This document shows, piece by piece, positions 44,801-52,650 of a DNA stretch of 64,000 nucleotides. The notes beneath the pieces were generated by a model that was not told the DNA's origin, did not search any database, and saw only the letters and a program-made list of their open reading frames with translations. The translations under genes and the position numbers were made by a program. How positions within the stretch are numbered: position 1 is the first letter of the stretch; each line of letters begins with the position of its first letter. The stretch covers positions 1-64,000 of the forward strand of contig JANYHI010000015.1 in the NCBI GenBank assembly GCA_025359125.1. The letters are read 5' to 3'. Source of the stretch: Cytophagales bacterium (GTDB lineage: Bacteria > Bacteroidota > Bacteroidia > Cytophagales > Cyclobacteriaceae).

Positions 44801-45005
44801 TTTCGCCCGTGTGGGCATTCCAAACACGTATGGTTTTATCTTCTGAAACAGAAATTATTTTTTGACCATCAGGAGTGAAGTTCAAGTTCTGAACTTTGGC
44901 TGAGTGACCCATAGAATTGATTACAATTCTTGGTGCTCCCGTTTGGCAAAATGCCTGACTAACTATTAGATTAAAGACGACAAAAAGTAAGGTTTGTTTT
45001 TTCAT
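41889..45005 (-). CDS. Secreted WD40-repeat protein with C-terminal caspase (C14) domain
   Basis: 1038 residues with a signal peptide (QTLLFVVFNLIVSQAFCQ). Around 30-520 lie WD40 repeats (GHSAKVQNLNFTPDGQKI, GHVGGVRAVTVSADGRYLAS and several more). The C-terminal caspase-like domain (about 770-1020) has LVIGINKYQNSSYNLNYAEPDA, catalytic His857 in FYAGHGS and catalytic Cys919 in MDACHSG. The layout is that of bacterial metacaspase-like proteins. Because of the signal peptide it should act outside the cytosol. A TAnnTTTG box lies 25 bases ahead of the gene. Neighbour across a 446-bp gap is a secreted subtilase. Substrate unknown. Confidence 0.9.
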   Translation of the reverse strand: MKKQTLLFVVFNLIVSQAFCQTGAPRIVINSMGHSAKVQNLNFTPDGQKIISVSEDKTIRVWNAHTGEMLKKFESEIGDGSNGMLYASALSPDGNLLAVAGYTITKDNQVYIAIIDLNKGVQVATALGHSNVINSLAFAGNGKYLISVSDDGTMKVWGVDTTSPNYKVALSIPAGGPVKFLAMNPITMDAAIAVEGKTEILVYSLATLDKGGIKFNPRLWNKHRGEINKLAYSADGMFLASSSQTNEFKLWRTDGSIVKEWSSEAPINAMAFSHDSKILVGLDARGHGVSYGVPGGNKFTDFNGHDNAVLAAAFSPLDDGSYVVASAGGTNNEIYLWNPINGKTIRKVRGKGSAIHDLAFGSGLELFVSQDVNAKANEYKRSFDFNLMKLNATASKYSSPVQDLNKGISQSSETTLSLPKGKKIENAPDEDGRILDFQATIDGNIAVASDFSLKLYDKNGFFQKEFVGHVGGVRAVTVSADGRYLASGGEDQTIILWKLSESGAAPSLRQAFPDADWANFFSSLPVDSLTKEPSKQAWKQVIDYLKNNGDKTYKGIEEVYKNLGESVLPFATLFLTEDNEWVCWAHKGYFACTSSGSQYFGWHINRGIDKLADFYTAEQYFEILYRPKQMEKSISQGKRVEDILREEGERIFDLSKLHRPSAGFFTSETLHDKGLVDYQNGKLVTTQKSLPLEVEIFDGGSGVKEVNIYQNDKLILNDTEVKTKGENDKVIKTYNIDLLNETNEFKIVVVNYQKIESRPEILKIEYVGQVIATSSLHMLVIGINKYQNSSYNLNYAEPDAKSFTEKLISQSKRIYKSVNKIELYNENATKAKIVESFKSIAAKAQPQDVFIFFYAGHGSLDEENKDKDGESPFYFVPTDVTKIYGDPQQLIAKGISDDELKGYLTKIRSTKQIVLMDACHSGAALKSMKTRAVAGDEKAMVQLARSSGVVMIASSGSKQFATEFDILKHGVFTYALLEALDGKGDNGDNKITVNELKFYMEERVPELTKQYGGEAQYPTGFMRGNDFPISVTNKEGGN

Positions 45006-45014
45006 CGAAGGTTA

Positions 45015-45037
45015 GGTATTATTCAATACCAAATTTA
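45015..45037 (-). promoter_or_regulatory. Promoter box and palindrome upstream of the caspase gene
   Basis: Minus strand TAAATTTG (45037-45030) is an exact TAnnTTTG match 25 bases before the start. It overlaps the perfect palindrome GGTATT-ATTC-AATACC (45015-45030), and the sequence AAATTTGGT occurs twice in tandem. The palindrome is placed where a repressor could act. Confidence 0.45.
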
Positions 45038-45136
45038 CCAAATTTTATCAGTAAGTGATTGAAAGGTAGCCTTATGAAGAAGAAGGAAACGAGAAGGCCG
45101 ATTATTAACATAAAAAGCCCCTTTTAGTAAGAAAAA

Positions 45137-45247
45137 TTAATTCAATTGAGCCTTTAACTCACTTGTCTTTACAAAATTGAAGCGATAAGCTATCGCGAAA
45201 AATGTAGAAAAGAAAAAGACAACAGATAATAAGCATACTTCTACCAT
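45137..45247 (-). CDS. Possible 36-residue single-helix membrane peptide
   Basis: A short frame starts MVEVCLLSVVFFFSTFFAIAY and ends RFNFVKTSELKAQLN (about 20 hydrophobic residues then a charged tail). It shows no homology that I recognise and no ribosome-binding site. It may be chance, but hydrophobic peptides of this size do occur as toxins or regulators. Confidence 0.2.
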   Translation of the reverse strand: MVEVCLLSVVFFFSTFFAIAYRFNFVKTSELKAQLN

Positions 45248-45451
45248 AATTCTTCGTGTTTGTTGAGACAAAATTGCGACATTCTACTTTTCGAGCTTCT
45301 GCTGAAATCTTGCAACTCCTACTGAAGTAATATCTTGTTCGTATTTTAAATAAAATGGCATCGGCTGTGCTAAAAGTTTAAGCCGTACAAATAAAAAAGG
45401 AGAGCAAAAAGACGTTAAAAAGTATATTCGCCCCTGCTTACTGAAAAAATT

Positions 45452-47068
45452 ATGAAAAAGTCTGTTTTATACATGCTGTTTTTTGCTTTTACCTTCATTT
45501 CTACACTCGCCCAATCAAAAAAAGAAATCCCTAATGATTGGTTTTTGAAAGATCCTGAACAAGATAGTCTGCAAGGAGTAAGCGCAGAAAGAACCTATCA
45601 AACACTGCTGAAAGATCAACCTTCCAGAACGGTACTAGTAGCTGTTATTGATTCAGGTATTGATATTGATCATGAAGATCTCAAAAATAATATCTGGATA
45701 AATAGTAAGGAAATTCCCAACAATGGTATTGATGACGACAAGAATGGATACGTGGATGATATACACGGCTGGAATTTTATTGGCGGCAAAAACGGAAATG
45801 TTGAGGCCGATACGTACGAATTAACTCGAGAATTTATTCGCCTCGATAAAAAATTCAAAGATGTTGATTCGGCTAAAGTTAGTCGCAAGCAACGCACCGA
45901 ATACAGCAGCTACATTAAAGTGAAAGACAAGTATCAAAAACTGAAGCTTAAGAATGAGCAACAGTATAAATTGTACTCACTTAAATACAATCTAATTAAA
46001 GCAAGTTATGATAGCTTGAAAATGCTATTTAAAACGGAGAAGCTAAATCCCGAAGAAGTTCGAAACATTAAAACAACTAATCCAACTCTGCTATTTAGCA
46101 AAAGCACCATTTTGGACATTTATAAAATTATGGGTGAAGATGCTAGTATTGATGAGTTTCTCAGTCAGATTAAAGAAGGTGTAGATTACTTTGGTGTGAT
46201 TGTAAAATATGGATACAATGCTGATTTTGATTCGAGAAAAATTGTAGGAGATAATTATTTTAATCTCACCGAAAAAGGATATGGCAATAATGATGTGAAA
46301 GGGCCAGATCCACTACATGGCACGCATGTGGCCGGAATAATTGCGGCCGATCGTAAAAATAATATTGGGATAAATGGAATTGCTGACAACGTAAAAATTA
46401 TGGTGATCCGTGCGGTGCCCAATGGCGATGAGCGAGACAAAGATATTGCCAATGCGATCTTTTATGCGGTAGACAATGGTGCGCAAATTATTAATATGAG
46501 TTTTGGAAAATCGTTTTCGCCAGAAAAAGAATTTGTAGATAGAGCTGTTAAGTATGCTGAGCAAAAAGGAGTTTTAATGGTACACGCGGCTGGCAATGAT
46601 GGCGACAATATGGATGTAGATAAAAATTATCCTACCAAAAAGTATTTGAATGGTAAAGAAGCTAAAAACTGGATTGAAGTAGGAGCTTCGGCATGGGGCA
46701 GTAACGAAGATTTCGTTGGGAGCTTTTCTAACTACGGGAAAAATTCCGTCTCTTTATTTGCACCGGGCGTACAAATCTATTCTACCACTCCAAATAATAC
46801 CTATAAAAACGAAGATGGAACGAGTATGGCCAGTCCCACTACAGCAGGGGTTGCAGCCTTACTCATGTCATACTTCCCAGAGCTAAATGCTGTGCAAGTA
46901 AAAGACATTCTACTAAAATCTACACGCAAGTTCGATAACTTAAAAGTGCAGAAGCCGGGGAGCAAAGAACTTGTGCCTTTTAGTGATCTAAGTATTTCTG
47001 GAGGATTAGTAAATGCCTATGAAGCCGTTAAATTAGCTGAGATAGCAAAGCGTATGGCCGTTAAGTAA
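45452..47068 (+). CDS. Secreted S8 subtilisin-like serine protease with large insert
   Basis: 538 residues with a signal peptide (SVLYMLFFAFTFISTLAQS). Catalytic triad Asp67 (VAVIDSGIDIDHED), His289 (HGTHVAGIIAA) and Ser458 (DGTSMASPTTAG). Between Asp and His lie 222 residues, far more than the 32 of subtilisin. The insert is charged and coiled-coil-like (VKDKYQKLKLKNEQQYKLYS). No C-terminal sorting domain is present, so it is probably periplasmic. Length and insert resemble the family of Bacteroidota S8 peptidases. Divergent from the caspase gene. Confidence 0.93.
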   Translation: MKKSVLYMLFFAFTFISTLAQSKKEIPNDWFLKDPEQDSLQGVSAERTYQTLLKDQPSRTVLVAVIDSGIDIDHEDLKNNIWINSKEIPNNGIDDDKNGYVDDIHGWNFIGGKNGNVEADTYELTREFIRLDKKFKDVDSAKVSRKQRTEYSSYIKVKDKYQKLKLKNEQQYKLYSLKYNLIKASYDSLKMLFKTEKLNPEEVRNIKTTNPTLLFSKSTILDIYKIMGEDASIDEFLSQIKEGVDYFGVIVKYGYNADFDSRKIVGDNYFNLTEKGYGNNDVKGPDPLHGTHVAGIIAADRKNNIGINGIADNVKIMVIRAVPNGDERDKDIANAIFYAVDNGAQIINMSFGKSFSPEKEFVDRAVKYAEQKGVLMVHAAGNDGDNMDVDKNYPTKKYLNGKEAKNWIEVGASAWGSNEDFVGSFSNYGKNSVSLFAPGVQIYSTTPNNTYKNEDGTSMASPTTAGVAALLMSYFPELNAVQVKDILLKSTRKFDNLKVQKPGSKELVPFSDLSISGGLVNAYEAVKLAEIAKRMAVK

Positions 47069-47072
47069 AAAT

Positions 47073-47543
47073 TTACTTTTTTACTTTTTCCACTCTTAAT
47101 CCAATGGCTAAGATTCCTTGCAGTGTATCTTGTCGCATAAATTGTTCAAAACGAGCTTTATACTTTCCTCGCTTAGCAAATCTAAATTTTTGCGCGATAG
47201 AAAATTGATGATCATACACATCGCCTAGCCCACTCTTGCCATTTGGTTCGCCCGTTTTTTGATCAAATAAATATTCTGCAATCATTTTTTTTGATAGCTC
47301 CGTTCCCACCGAATCATTCAACTGATAATTAGTAAACAATCTTGCATAAGGGTAGTCGATGGAATTTCTAACATCCAAATAAAGATTATACCTACTGGCT
47401 GTATCCTGAATGGTAAATTCAAGCTGTGCGGGTTCGGATATTTTCCAGATGCGATCTTTGAATTCTACATTTTCTTCAAACAATCTATTCGAGTCGCACG
47501 AAATTAAAATTGCAATGATTGCCACAAAAACTAAAAACCTCAT
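47073..47543 (-). CDS. gldH: Gliding motility lipoprotein GldH
   Basis: 156 residues. Lipoprotein signal FLVFVAIIAILISCDSN with lipidated Cys16. The following FEENVEFKDRIWKISEPAQLEFTIQD and YNLYLDVRNSIDYPYARLF match GldH. Required with other Gld proteins for type IX secretion-linked gliding in Bacteroidota; presence alone does not prove gliding. Overlaps the upstream ricT gene by four bases, a conserved neighbour pair. Confidence 0.88.
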   Translation of the reverse strand: MRFLVFVAIIAILISCDSNRLFEENVEFKDRIWKISEPAQLEFTIQDTASRYNLYLDVRNSIDYPYARLFTNYQLNDSVGTELSKKMIAEYLFDQKTGEPNGKSGLGDVYDHQFSIAQKFRFAKRGKYKARFEQFMRQDTLQGILAIGLRVEKVKK

Positions 47544-48961
47544 ATGTTCTCTGGCGGGTTGGGATTAGGGTTTGAATTATTGCTGTTGTCAGAATTTCTA
47601 TTCGGATTAGGATTAGGTCTATTGGGGTTTGGCCTGTTTGGGTTATTTCTATTTGGGTTGTTGTTTCCATTTGGATTATTCCGATTCGGATTTTGTTGCC
47701 CTGCTCCTTTTGGTTTATTTTGATTGCGGTTAGGATTGTTTTGATTCGGATTGTTGGAGTTAGGATTATTGGGGTTAGGATTTCTTGGCTGTTGATTGCG
47801 TGGTTGGTTAGGATTTCCTCCGCCTTGCACATTCTTAGGTTGCTCGCGTGTATCGCGATTCTTGTTTCTGTTTTTATTATTGTTCGATCTATTTCTGAAT
47901 TTCTTATCCATGCTCTCCAAATCGCTATTGAGCGTAGACAAAGGCAAGCGAACTTCTTCTTTGTCAATCTGAAGTGTTGCTGGCTTTTTACCTTCTTTAT
48001 TGAGCAACAAAATTTCATTTACACGATCTACATTTAACGGATACCAGTTGTTATCTTCTTTATATCCAAACCACATGATCTTTCTGAAAATATCAGTTTT
48101 CTGTAGTCGGGCTTCACCCTGTTCTGTTAACAAAGGCGTATCAATATCCGGAATGAATTTGAGTGCCTCAATGTACGTTTCTAATTCATAATTTAAACAG
48201 CATTTCAATCTGCCGCATTGGCCTGAGAGCTTGGACGGATTTAATGATAAGTTTTGATAACGCGCGGCACTGGTTGCCACATTTTTAAAATCACTTAACC
48301 AGGTTGAGCAGCAAAGCTCGCGACCACAAACGCCAATGCCGCCTAAGCGGCCAGCTTCTTGGCGCAAACTGATTTGTCGCATTTCTACACGCACTTTAAA
48401 CTCAGCAGCTAACTGTTTAATCAACTCGCGAAAATCAACTCTATCTTCAGCGGAATAAAAAAATGTAGCTTTTGTATTGTCGGCCTGATATTCTACATCA
48501 GAAAGTTTCATGGCTAATTTATACTGCTTAACAATTTCGCGCGCACGGTACAAAGTTGGGCTATCTCTTTTCTTTGTTTCTTCGAATTTTTCTAAGTCGC
48601 GCTGATGAGCAATGCGATAAACCTTTTTGATTTCATCGTCATTGGCTACTTTTTTCTTCTGCAATTGCAAACGAACCAATTCACCTTGAAGTGAAACATA
48701 TCCTAAATGATGACCGGTTGGTGCTTCTACGATCACGGCATCGCCAGTAGTAAGCGATATTTTTTCTGAATTTCTGTAGAAATCTTTTCTGCCATTTTTA
48801 AAGCGAACTTCTACCACATCAAATTTATCTTCTACTGGCATATCCATGTTAGATAGCCAATCGAATACGTTCATTTTATTGCAGCCTCCAGTTCCGCACG
48901 CACCGTTGTTGTTACAACCCGATACCTTACCATCTTTTTTTGTTCCGCAAGCGCAGCCCAT
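47540..48961 (-). CDS. ricT: RicT-like PSP1-domain protein with Asn/Pro-rich tail
   Basis: 473 residues. A Cys-rich start (MGCACGTKKDGKVSGCNNNG) and PSP1 core with VRVEMRQISLRQEAGRLGGI, GVCGRELCCSTWL and GQCGRLKCCLNYELE, whose cysteines could hold an iron-sulfur cluster as in the RicA-RicF-RicT complex. From about residue 365 the protein ends in roughly 100 residues of low complexity rich in Asn, Pro and Arg (NNPNRN and NPNP units), coded by a GGATTN-type minisatellite. Role in RNA maturation is known for Bacillus RicT; in Bacteroidota the gene pairs with gldH. Confidence 0.88.
   Translation of the reverse strand: MGCACGTKKDGKVSGCNNNGACGTGGCNKMNVFDWLSNMDMPVEDKFDVVEVRFKNGRKDFYRNSEKISLTTGDAVIVEAPTGHHLGYVSLQGELVRLQLQKKKVANDDEIKKVYRIAHQRDLEKFEETKKRDSPTLYRAREIVKQYKLAMKLSDVEYQADNTKATFFYSAEDRVDFRELIKQLAAEFKVRVEMRQISLRQEAGRLGGIGVCGRELCCSTWLSDFKNVATSAARYQNLSLNPSKLSGQCGRLKCCLNYELETYIEALKFIPDIDTPLLTEQGEARLQKTDIFRKIMWFGYKEDNNWYPLNVDRVNEILLLNKEGKKPATLQIDKEEVRLPLSTLNSDLESMDKKFRNRSNNNKNRNKNRDTREQPKNVQGGGNPNQPRNQQPRNPNPNNPNSNNPNQNNPNRNQNKPKGAGQQNPNRNNPNGNNNPNRNNPNRPNPNRPNPNPNRNSDNSNNSNPNPNPPENI
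47560..47880. repeat. Minisatellite coding the Asn/Pro-rich tail of RicT
   Basis: On the plus strand short units such as GGATTA, GGGTTT, GGGTTG and GGATTT recur for about 300 bp. They encode overlapping NPN, NNPN and NPNR units in the minus frame. Unit length is a multiple of three so the frame is kept, but copy number may vary between strains. Confidence 0.6.
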
Positions 48962-49060
48962 ATATCAATTATCTAAAAAGTAAATGGTTCAATCTTAAAA
49001 AAATAAGAGAGGTCGATCTATCGCCTCTAACTCTTAGCCCTTTCTCAAATGAGAAGGTTA

Positions 49061-50356
49061 TTAAACCTTATTATCCATCAAAGTTAATACATCGTTGCCA
49101 ATATCCTTTCGGAAATAAACACCTTCCCAATTAACAGATTCTACCGCTGAATAAGCCTTTTCTCTTGCTTCAGCTAATGTTTTAGCCTTTCCGGTAATTC
49201 CTAATACACGTCCACCTTCTGTAACTACACGTCCATCTTTTATCTTGGTTCCTGAATGAAAGACATACGCTTCGGTTCTTTCATCAAGGCCACTTATTAT
49301 TTTTCCTTTCTCGTAATTATCAGGATAACCTCCAGCGGCCATCACCACAGTGATGGCATAGTTCGGATCAATTTCAATTTTATGCCCTTTCAATTCTCCT
49401 TTAGCGGCAGCTAATAACAATTCTAGAAAATCACTTTTGATTCGGGACATTACCGATTGCGTTTCAGGGTCGCCCATGCGAGTATTGTATTCAATCACCA
49501 GGGGCTCGCCTTTCACATTCATCAGGCCAATAAAGACAAAACCCTTGAATGAAATTTGTTCTTTCTTAAGCCCCGCAATGGTGGGTTTGATTATTTTATC
49601 TTCCACCTTCTGCATAAAATCTTTATCGGCAAAAATTACCGGAGAGACAGAACCCATTCCCCCTGTGTTCGGACCAGTATCGCCATCGCCAATGCGCTTG
49701 TAGTCTTTTGCCTCAGGTAAGATGATATAATCCTCTCCATCGGTTAGTACAAAAACAGAAAGCTCTATTCCATTTAAAAATTCTTCTACTAAAACTTTTG
49801 CGCTGGCATCTCCAAATTTTTTATGTTCTAGCATTTCGCGCAGGGTGGCTTTAGCTTCATCTACATCAGATGTAATGATTACACCTTTGCCTGCAGCGAG
49901 TCCATCTGCTTTTAAAACTAATGGAGGTTGGCATGTATCTAAATATTGCACTGCCTCATTTGCCTGATGAGAATAAAAGGTTTTTGCTTTTGCCGTTGGT
50001 ATATTATTTCTAAGCATAAATTGCTTTGAAAAATCTTTGCTTCCTTCTAATTGAGCTCCCGCTTTGCCGGGGCCTACCATAGGAATGTTTTTTAAACTTT
50101 CCTTCGATTCGAAAAAATCGCGAATGCCTTTTACTAAGGGAACCTCAGGCCCTACCACTACCAAATCAATTTTGCTTTCGATACAGAAGATGCCAAGCTT
50201 TTCAAATTCTTCTACACCAATAGATACATTTTCTGCAACTAGCGAAGTGCCCGCATTACCTGGGGCCACATATAGTTTTTCGCACTTAGCACTTTGTTTG
50301 ATCTTCCAGGCGAGGGCATGTTCGCGCCCTCCGTTGCCAATTAATAACACGTTCAT
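49061..50356 (-). CDS. purD: Phosphoribosylamine-glycine ligase
   Basis: 431 residues from the ATG at 50356 (MNVLLIGNGGREHALAWKIK). ATP-grasp enzyme of purine synthesis that joins 5-phosphoribosylamine and glycine. Motifs: VVGPEVPLVKGI, KADGLAAGKGVII, GPNTGGMGSVSP and VIEYNTRMGDPETQ. The frame extends 57 codons further upstream, but that part lies in a dispersed repeat and is not genuine. Confidence 0.97.
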   Translation of the reverse strand: MNVLLIGNGGREHALAWKIKQSAKCEKLYVAPGNAGTSLVAENVSIGVEEFEKLGIFCIESKIDLVVVGPEVPLVKGIRDFFESKESLKNIPMVGPGKAGAQLEGSKDFSKQFMLRNNIPTAKAKTFYSHQANEAVQYLDTCQPPLVLKADGLAAGKGVIITSDVDEAKATLREMLEHKKFGDASAKVLVEEFLNGIELSVFVLTDGEDYIILPEAKDYKRIGDGDTGPNTGGMGSVSPVIFADKDFMQKVEDKIIKPTIAGLKKEQISFKGFVFIGLMNVKGEPLVIEYNTRMGDPETQSVMSRIKSDFLELLLAAAKGELKGHKIEIDPNYAITVVMAAGGYPDNYEKGKIISGLDERTEAYVFHSGTKIKDGRVVTEGGRVLGITGKAKTLAEAREKAYSAVESVNWEGVYFRKDIGNDVLTLMDNKV

Positions 50357-50436
50357 AAAATTGTAAACCTCAAAGATAATCGAGATTGTGATATTAATTT
50401 TTATGTAGTGCGATGTTAATAGTAAGGTGAGGGGTA

Positions 50437-50528
50437 GCGTGAGGGATTGTAACGGAAAGCCCGCAGTGGTGCGCCTCACACCACGAGGACTTGTAGCGAA
50501 AAGCCCGACCCGAAGGGGCACGCCCAAT
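50437..50528. repeat. Interspersed GC-rich Bacteroidota repeat element
   Basis: About 92 bp with clear GC excess over its AT-rich surroundings: GCGTGAGGGATTGTAACGGA, GCGCCTCACACCACGAGGAC, then AAAAGCCCGACCCGAAGGGG and CACGCCC. It contains several short inverted pieces (GGTGCGCCTCACACC and CCCGACCCGAAGGGGC). I recognise this pattern as widespread in Bacteroidota intergenic regions. It explains a false N-terminal extension of purD. Mobility mechanism not determined. Confidence 0.65.
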
Positions 50529-50581
50529 TAAGATTTGCTATGCCAGTTATTCTATTGCAAAAGGCTACGTCATTTGCCAAT

Positions 50582-52474
50582 TTATAAAGCGCCAGATTTG
50601 ATTTCATCAACCACCGTTGGATCAAGAAGAGTAGTAATATCTCCCAAATTGGTGGTATCGCCTTCAGCTATTTTGCGTAAAATTCTGCGCATAATTTTTC
50701 CTGACCGAGTTTTAGGAAGTCCGCTTACAAACTGAATTTTATCTGGCTTAGCAATGGGGCCAATAATTTTTGAAACTACTTCTTTAATTTCATTTCGAAG
50801 GTGAGTTTCTTCATGAACAGGTTCGTAGGTAACAACAAATGCGTAAATGCCTTGGCCTTTAATATCGTGCGGGTAGCCGACCACCGCAGATTCGCAGACT
50901 GCGGAATGTTCATCTATTGCACTCTCCACTTCTGCGGTACCCATGTTGTGGCCAGAGACAATAATAATATCATCTACTCGGCCAGTTATACGATAATAGC
51001 CATCTTCATCTCGTTTGCAACCATCTCCAGTAAAATATTTTCCGGGAAACGTAGAGAAGTAGGTTTCTTTAAAGCGCTGGTGATCTCCATAAATAGTACG
51101 AGCCATAGAAGGCCAAGGAAATTTTATGGTGAGTCTGCCTTCAATATTATTACCCTCCATTTCTTTTCCATTTTCGCCCATCACTGCTGGCTGAACACCC
51201 GGCAATGGAAGTGTAGCGAAAGAAGGTTTTGTTTTTGTGATTCCGGCAATGGGAGAAATCATAATTCCTCCTGTTTCTGTTTGCCACCAAGTATCTACAA
51301 TAGGGCAATTATGCTTGCCAATATTTTTGTTGTACCACTGCCAGGCTTCTTCATTGATGGGCTCGCCCACGGTGCCCAACACTTGCAAAGAAGAGAGATT
51401 ATATTTTTCCACAAATGAAATAGGTGCTTTCTCTAACGATCGAATAGCGGTAGGGGCGGTGTAAAAAATATTCACCTTATGTTTTTCAATCACTTGCCAA
51501 AACCTCCCCATATCTGGCCAACTAGGCACACCTTCAAACATTAATGAAGTGCCTCCATTCAACAATGGTCCATATAAAATATACGAATGACCTGTCACCC
51601 AACCTACATCGGCCGTACACCAATAGAGCTGTCCTTCTTTATATTGAAAAACTGTTTTGAACGTGTAGCCAACATATACCATGTAGCCACCGCAGGTATG
51701 CACCATGCCTTTTGGTTTGCCAGTACTGCCTGAAGTATATAAGATAAAAAGCAAATCTTCTGCATCCATTTCTTCTGCTTCGCATACAGTAGGTGCATTT
51801 TGCATTTCAGTATGCCACCAAGCATCTCTACCTGTTTGCATATTGATGGCAACTTTTGTGCGCTCGACTACAATACATTTTTCAACAGATGGTGATTTTA
51901 GCAAGGCCTCATCTACAATGGATTTTAGGTTGATAGATTTATCTCCGCGAAATGCGCCATCTGAAGTAAGCAGTACTTTGCAGCCAGAATCATTAATTCG
52001 ATCTGCAACAGAACCGGAAGAAAATCCTGCAAACACCACAGAATGTACCGCGCCAATTCGGGCGCAACCCAAAATTGCATAAGCTGTTTCAGGAATCATG
52101 GGCATGTAGATACAAACCCGGTCGCCTTTCTTCACGCCATTTGCTTTGAGCATGTTGCCTACTTTACAAACTTGTTCATAAAGTTGCTGATAAGTGATTT
52201 TTTTGGAAGTCTCAACAGGATCGTTAGACTCCCATAAAATAGCAGTTTGGTTGGCACGCGTAGGAAGATGTCGGTCGATGCAATTTTCAGTGATATTCAG
52301 CTTGCCACCTAAAAACCATTTTACTTCAGGTGTATTAAAATCCCATTGTAAAACCGCAGCCCACTTTTTGCGCCAAACAAAATCATTTGCTTGCTCTGCC
52401 CAGAAAGATTCAGGATTTGTGGTGCTTTTCAAATACTCGTCTGCATATTCTTTGTTGTCTGTTATCAATTTCAT
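50582..52474 (-). CDS. acs: Acetate-CoA ligase
   Basis: 630 residues, close to the usual 650. AMP-forming enzyme making acetyl-CoA from acetate. Motifs: FILYTSGSTGKPKGMVHTCGG (P-loop), DTWWQTETGGIMISP, YFTGDGCKRDEDGYYRITGRVDD and the acetylatable lysine in GLPKTRSGKIMRRILRK. Overlap-free and with a 176-bp gap to the divergent glycan cluster. Confidence 0.97.
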   Translation of the reverse strand: MKLITDNKEYADEYLKSTTNPESFWAEQANDFVWRKKWAAVLQWDFNTPEVKWFLGGKLNITENCIDRHLPTRANQTAILWESNDPVETSKKITYQQLYEQVCKVGNMLKANGVKKGDRVCIYMPMIPETAYAILGCARIGAVHSVVFAGFSSGSVADRINDSGCKVLLTSDGAFRGDKSINLKSIVDEALLKSPSVEKCIVVERTKVAINMQTGRDAWWHTEMQNAPTVCEAEEMDAEDLLFILYTSGSTGKPKGMVHTCGGYMVYVGYTFKTVFQYKEGQLYWCTADVGWVTGHSYILYGPLLNGGTSLMFEGVPSWPDMGRFWQVIEKHKVNIFYTAPTAIRSLEKAPISFVEKYNLSSLQVLGTVGEPINEEAWQWYNKNIGKHNCPIVDTWWQTETGGIMISPIAGITKTKPSFATLPLPGVQPAVMGENGKEMEGNNIEGRLTIKFPWPSMARTIYGDHQRFKETYFSTFPGKYFTGDGCKRDEDGYYRITGRVDDIIIVSGHNMGTAEVESAIDEHSAVCESAVVGYPHDIKGQGIYAFVVTYEPVHEETHLRNEIKEVVSKIIGPIAKPDKIQFVSGLPKTRSGKIMRRILRKIAEGDTTNLGDITTLLDPTVVDEIKSGAL

Positions 52475-52650
52475 TTCAAGTATATTGGATTCATTCTACA
52501 ATACTTTTGACACATTCAAAATTGAAAGGTTTTATCTTAAAAAAAAATAAGCTACTTTGAATTTTGTATATAAACAATTCGCGAAATCCTTCTCTCTTGA
52601 TGTATATTTTCCTTGGGTTTAAGTATATAGCCATCAAAATTTTCATTTGA

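Larger units (their letters stand above)
45006..45451. other. 446-bp divergent region between caspase and subtilase genes
   Basis: Contains the caspase promoter and a small possible membrane-peptide frame, both listed separately. A hairpin GCGATA-AGC-TATCGC is visible at 45182-45196. On the subtilase side GTATATTCGCC near 45422 could serve as a weak -7. No larger gene seen. Confidence 0.5.

Noticed and set aside
47560-47880. CRISPR or non-coding satellite
   Set aside because: Frame is kept throughout and it codes the tail of RicT.
47485-48018. 177-codon minus-strand frame overlapping ricT
   Set aside because: Its repetitive Ile/Thr sequence is a shifted reading of the Asn/Pro minisatellite.
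49061-50527. Longer purD with a 57-residue N-terminal extension
   Set aside because: The extra part is coded by a dispersed repeat; MNVLLIGNGGREHA is the standard start.
50801-51418. 205-codon plus-strand frame within acs
   Set aside because: Antisense shadow of a clear acs gene.
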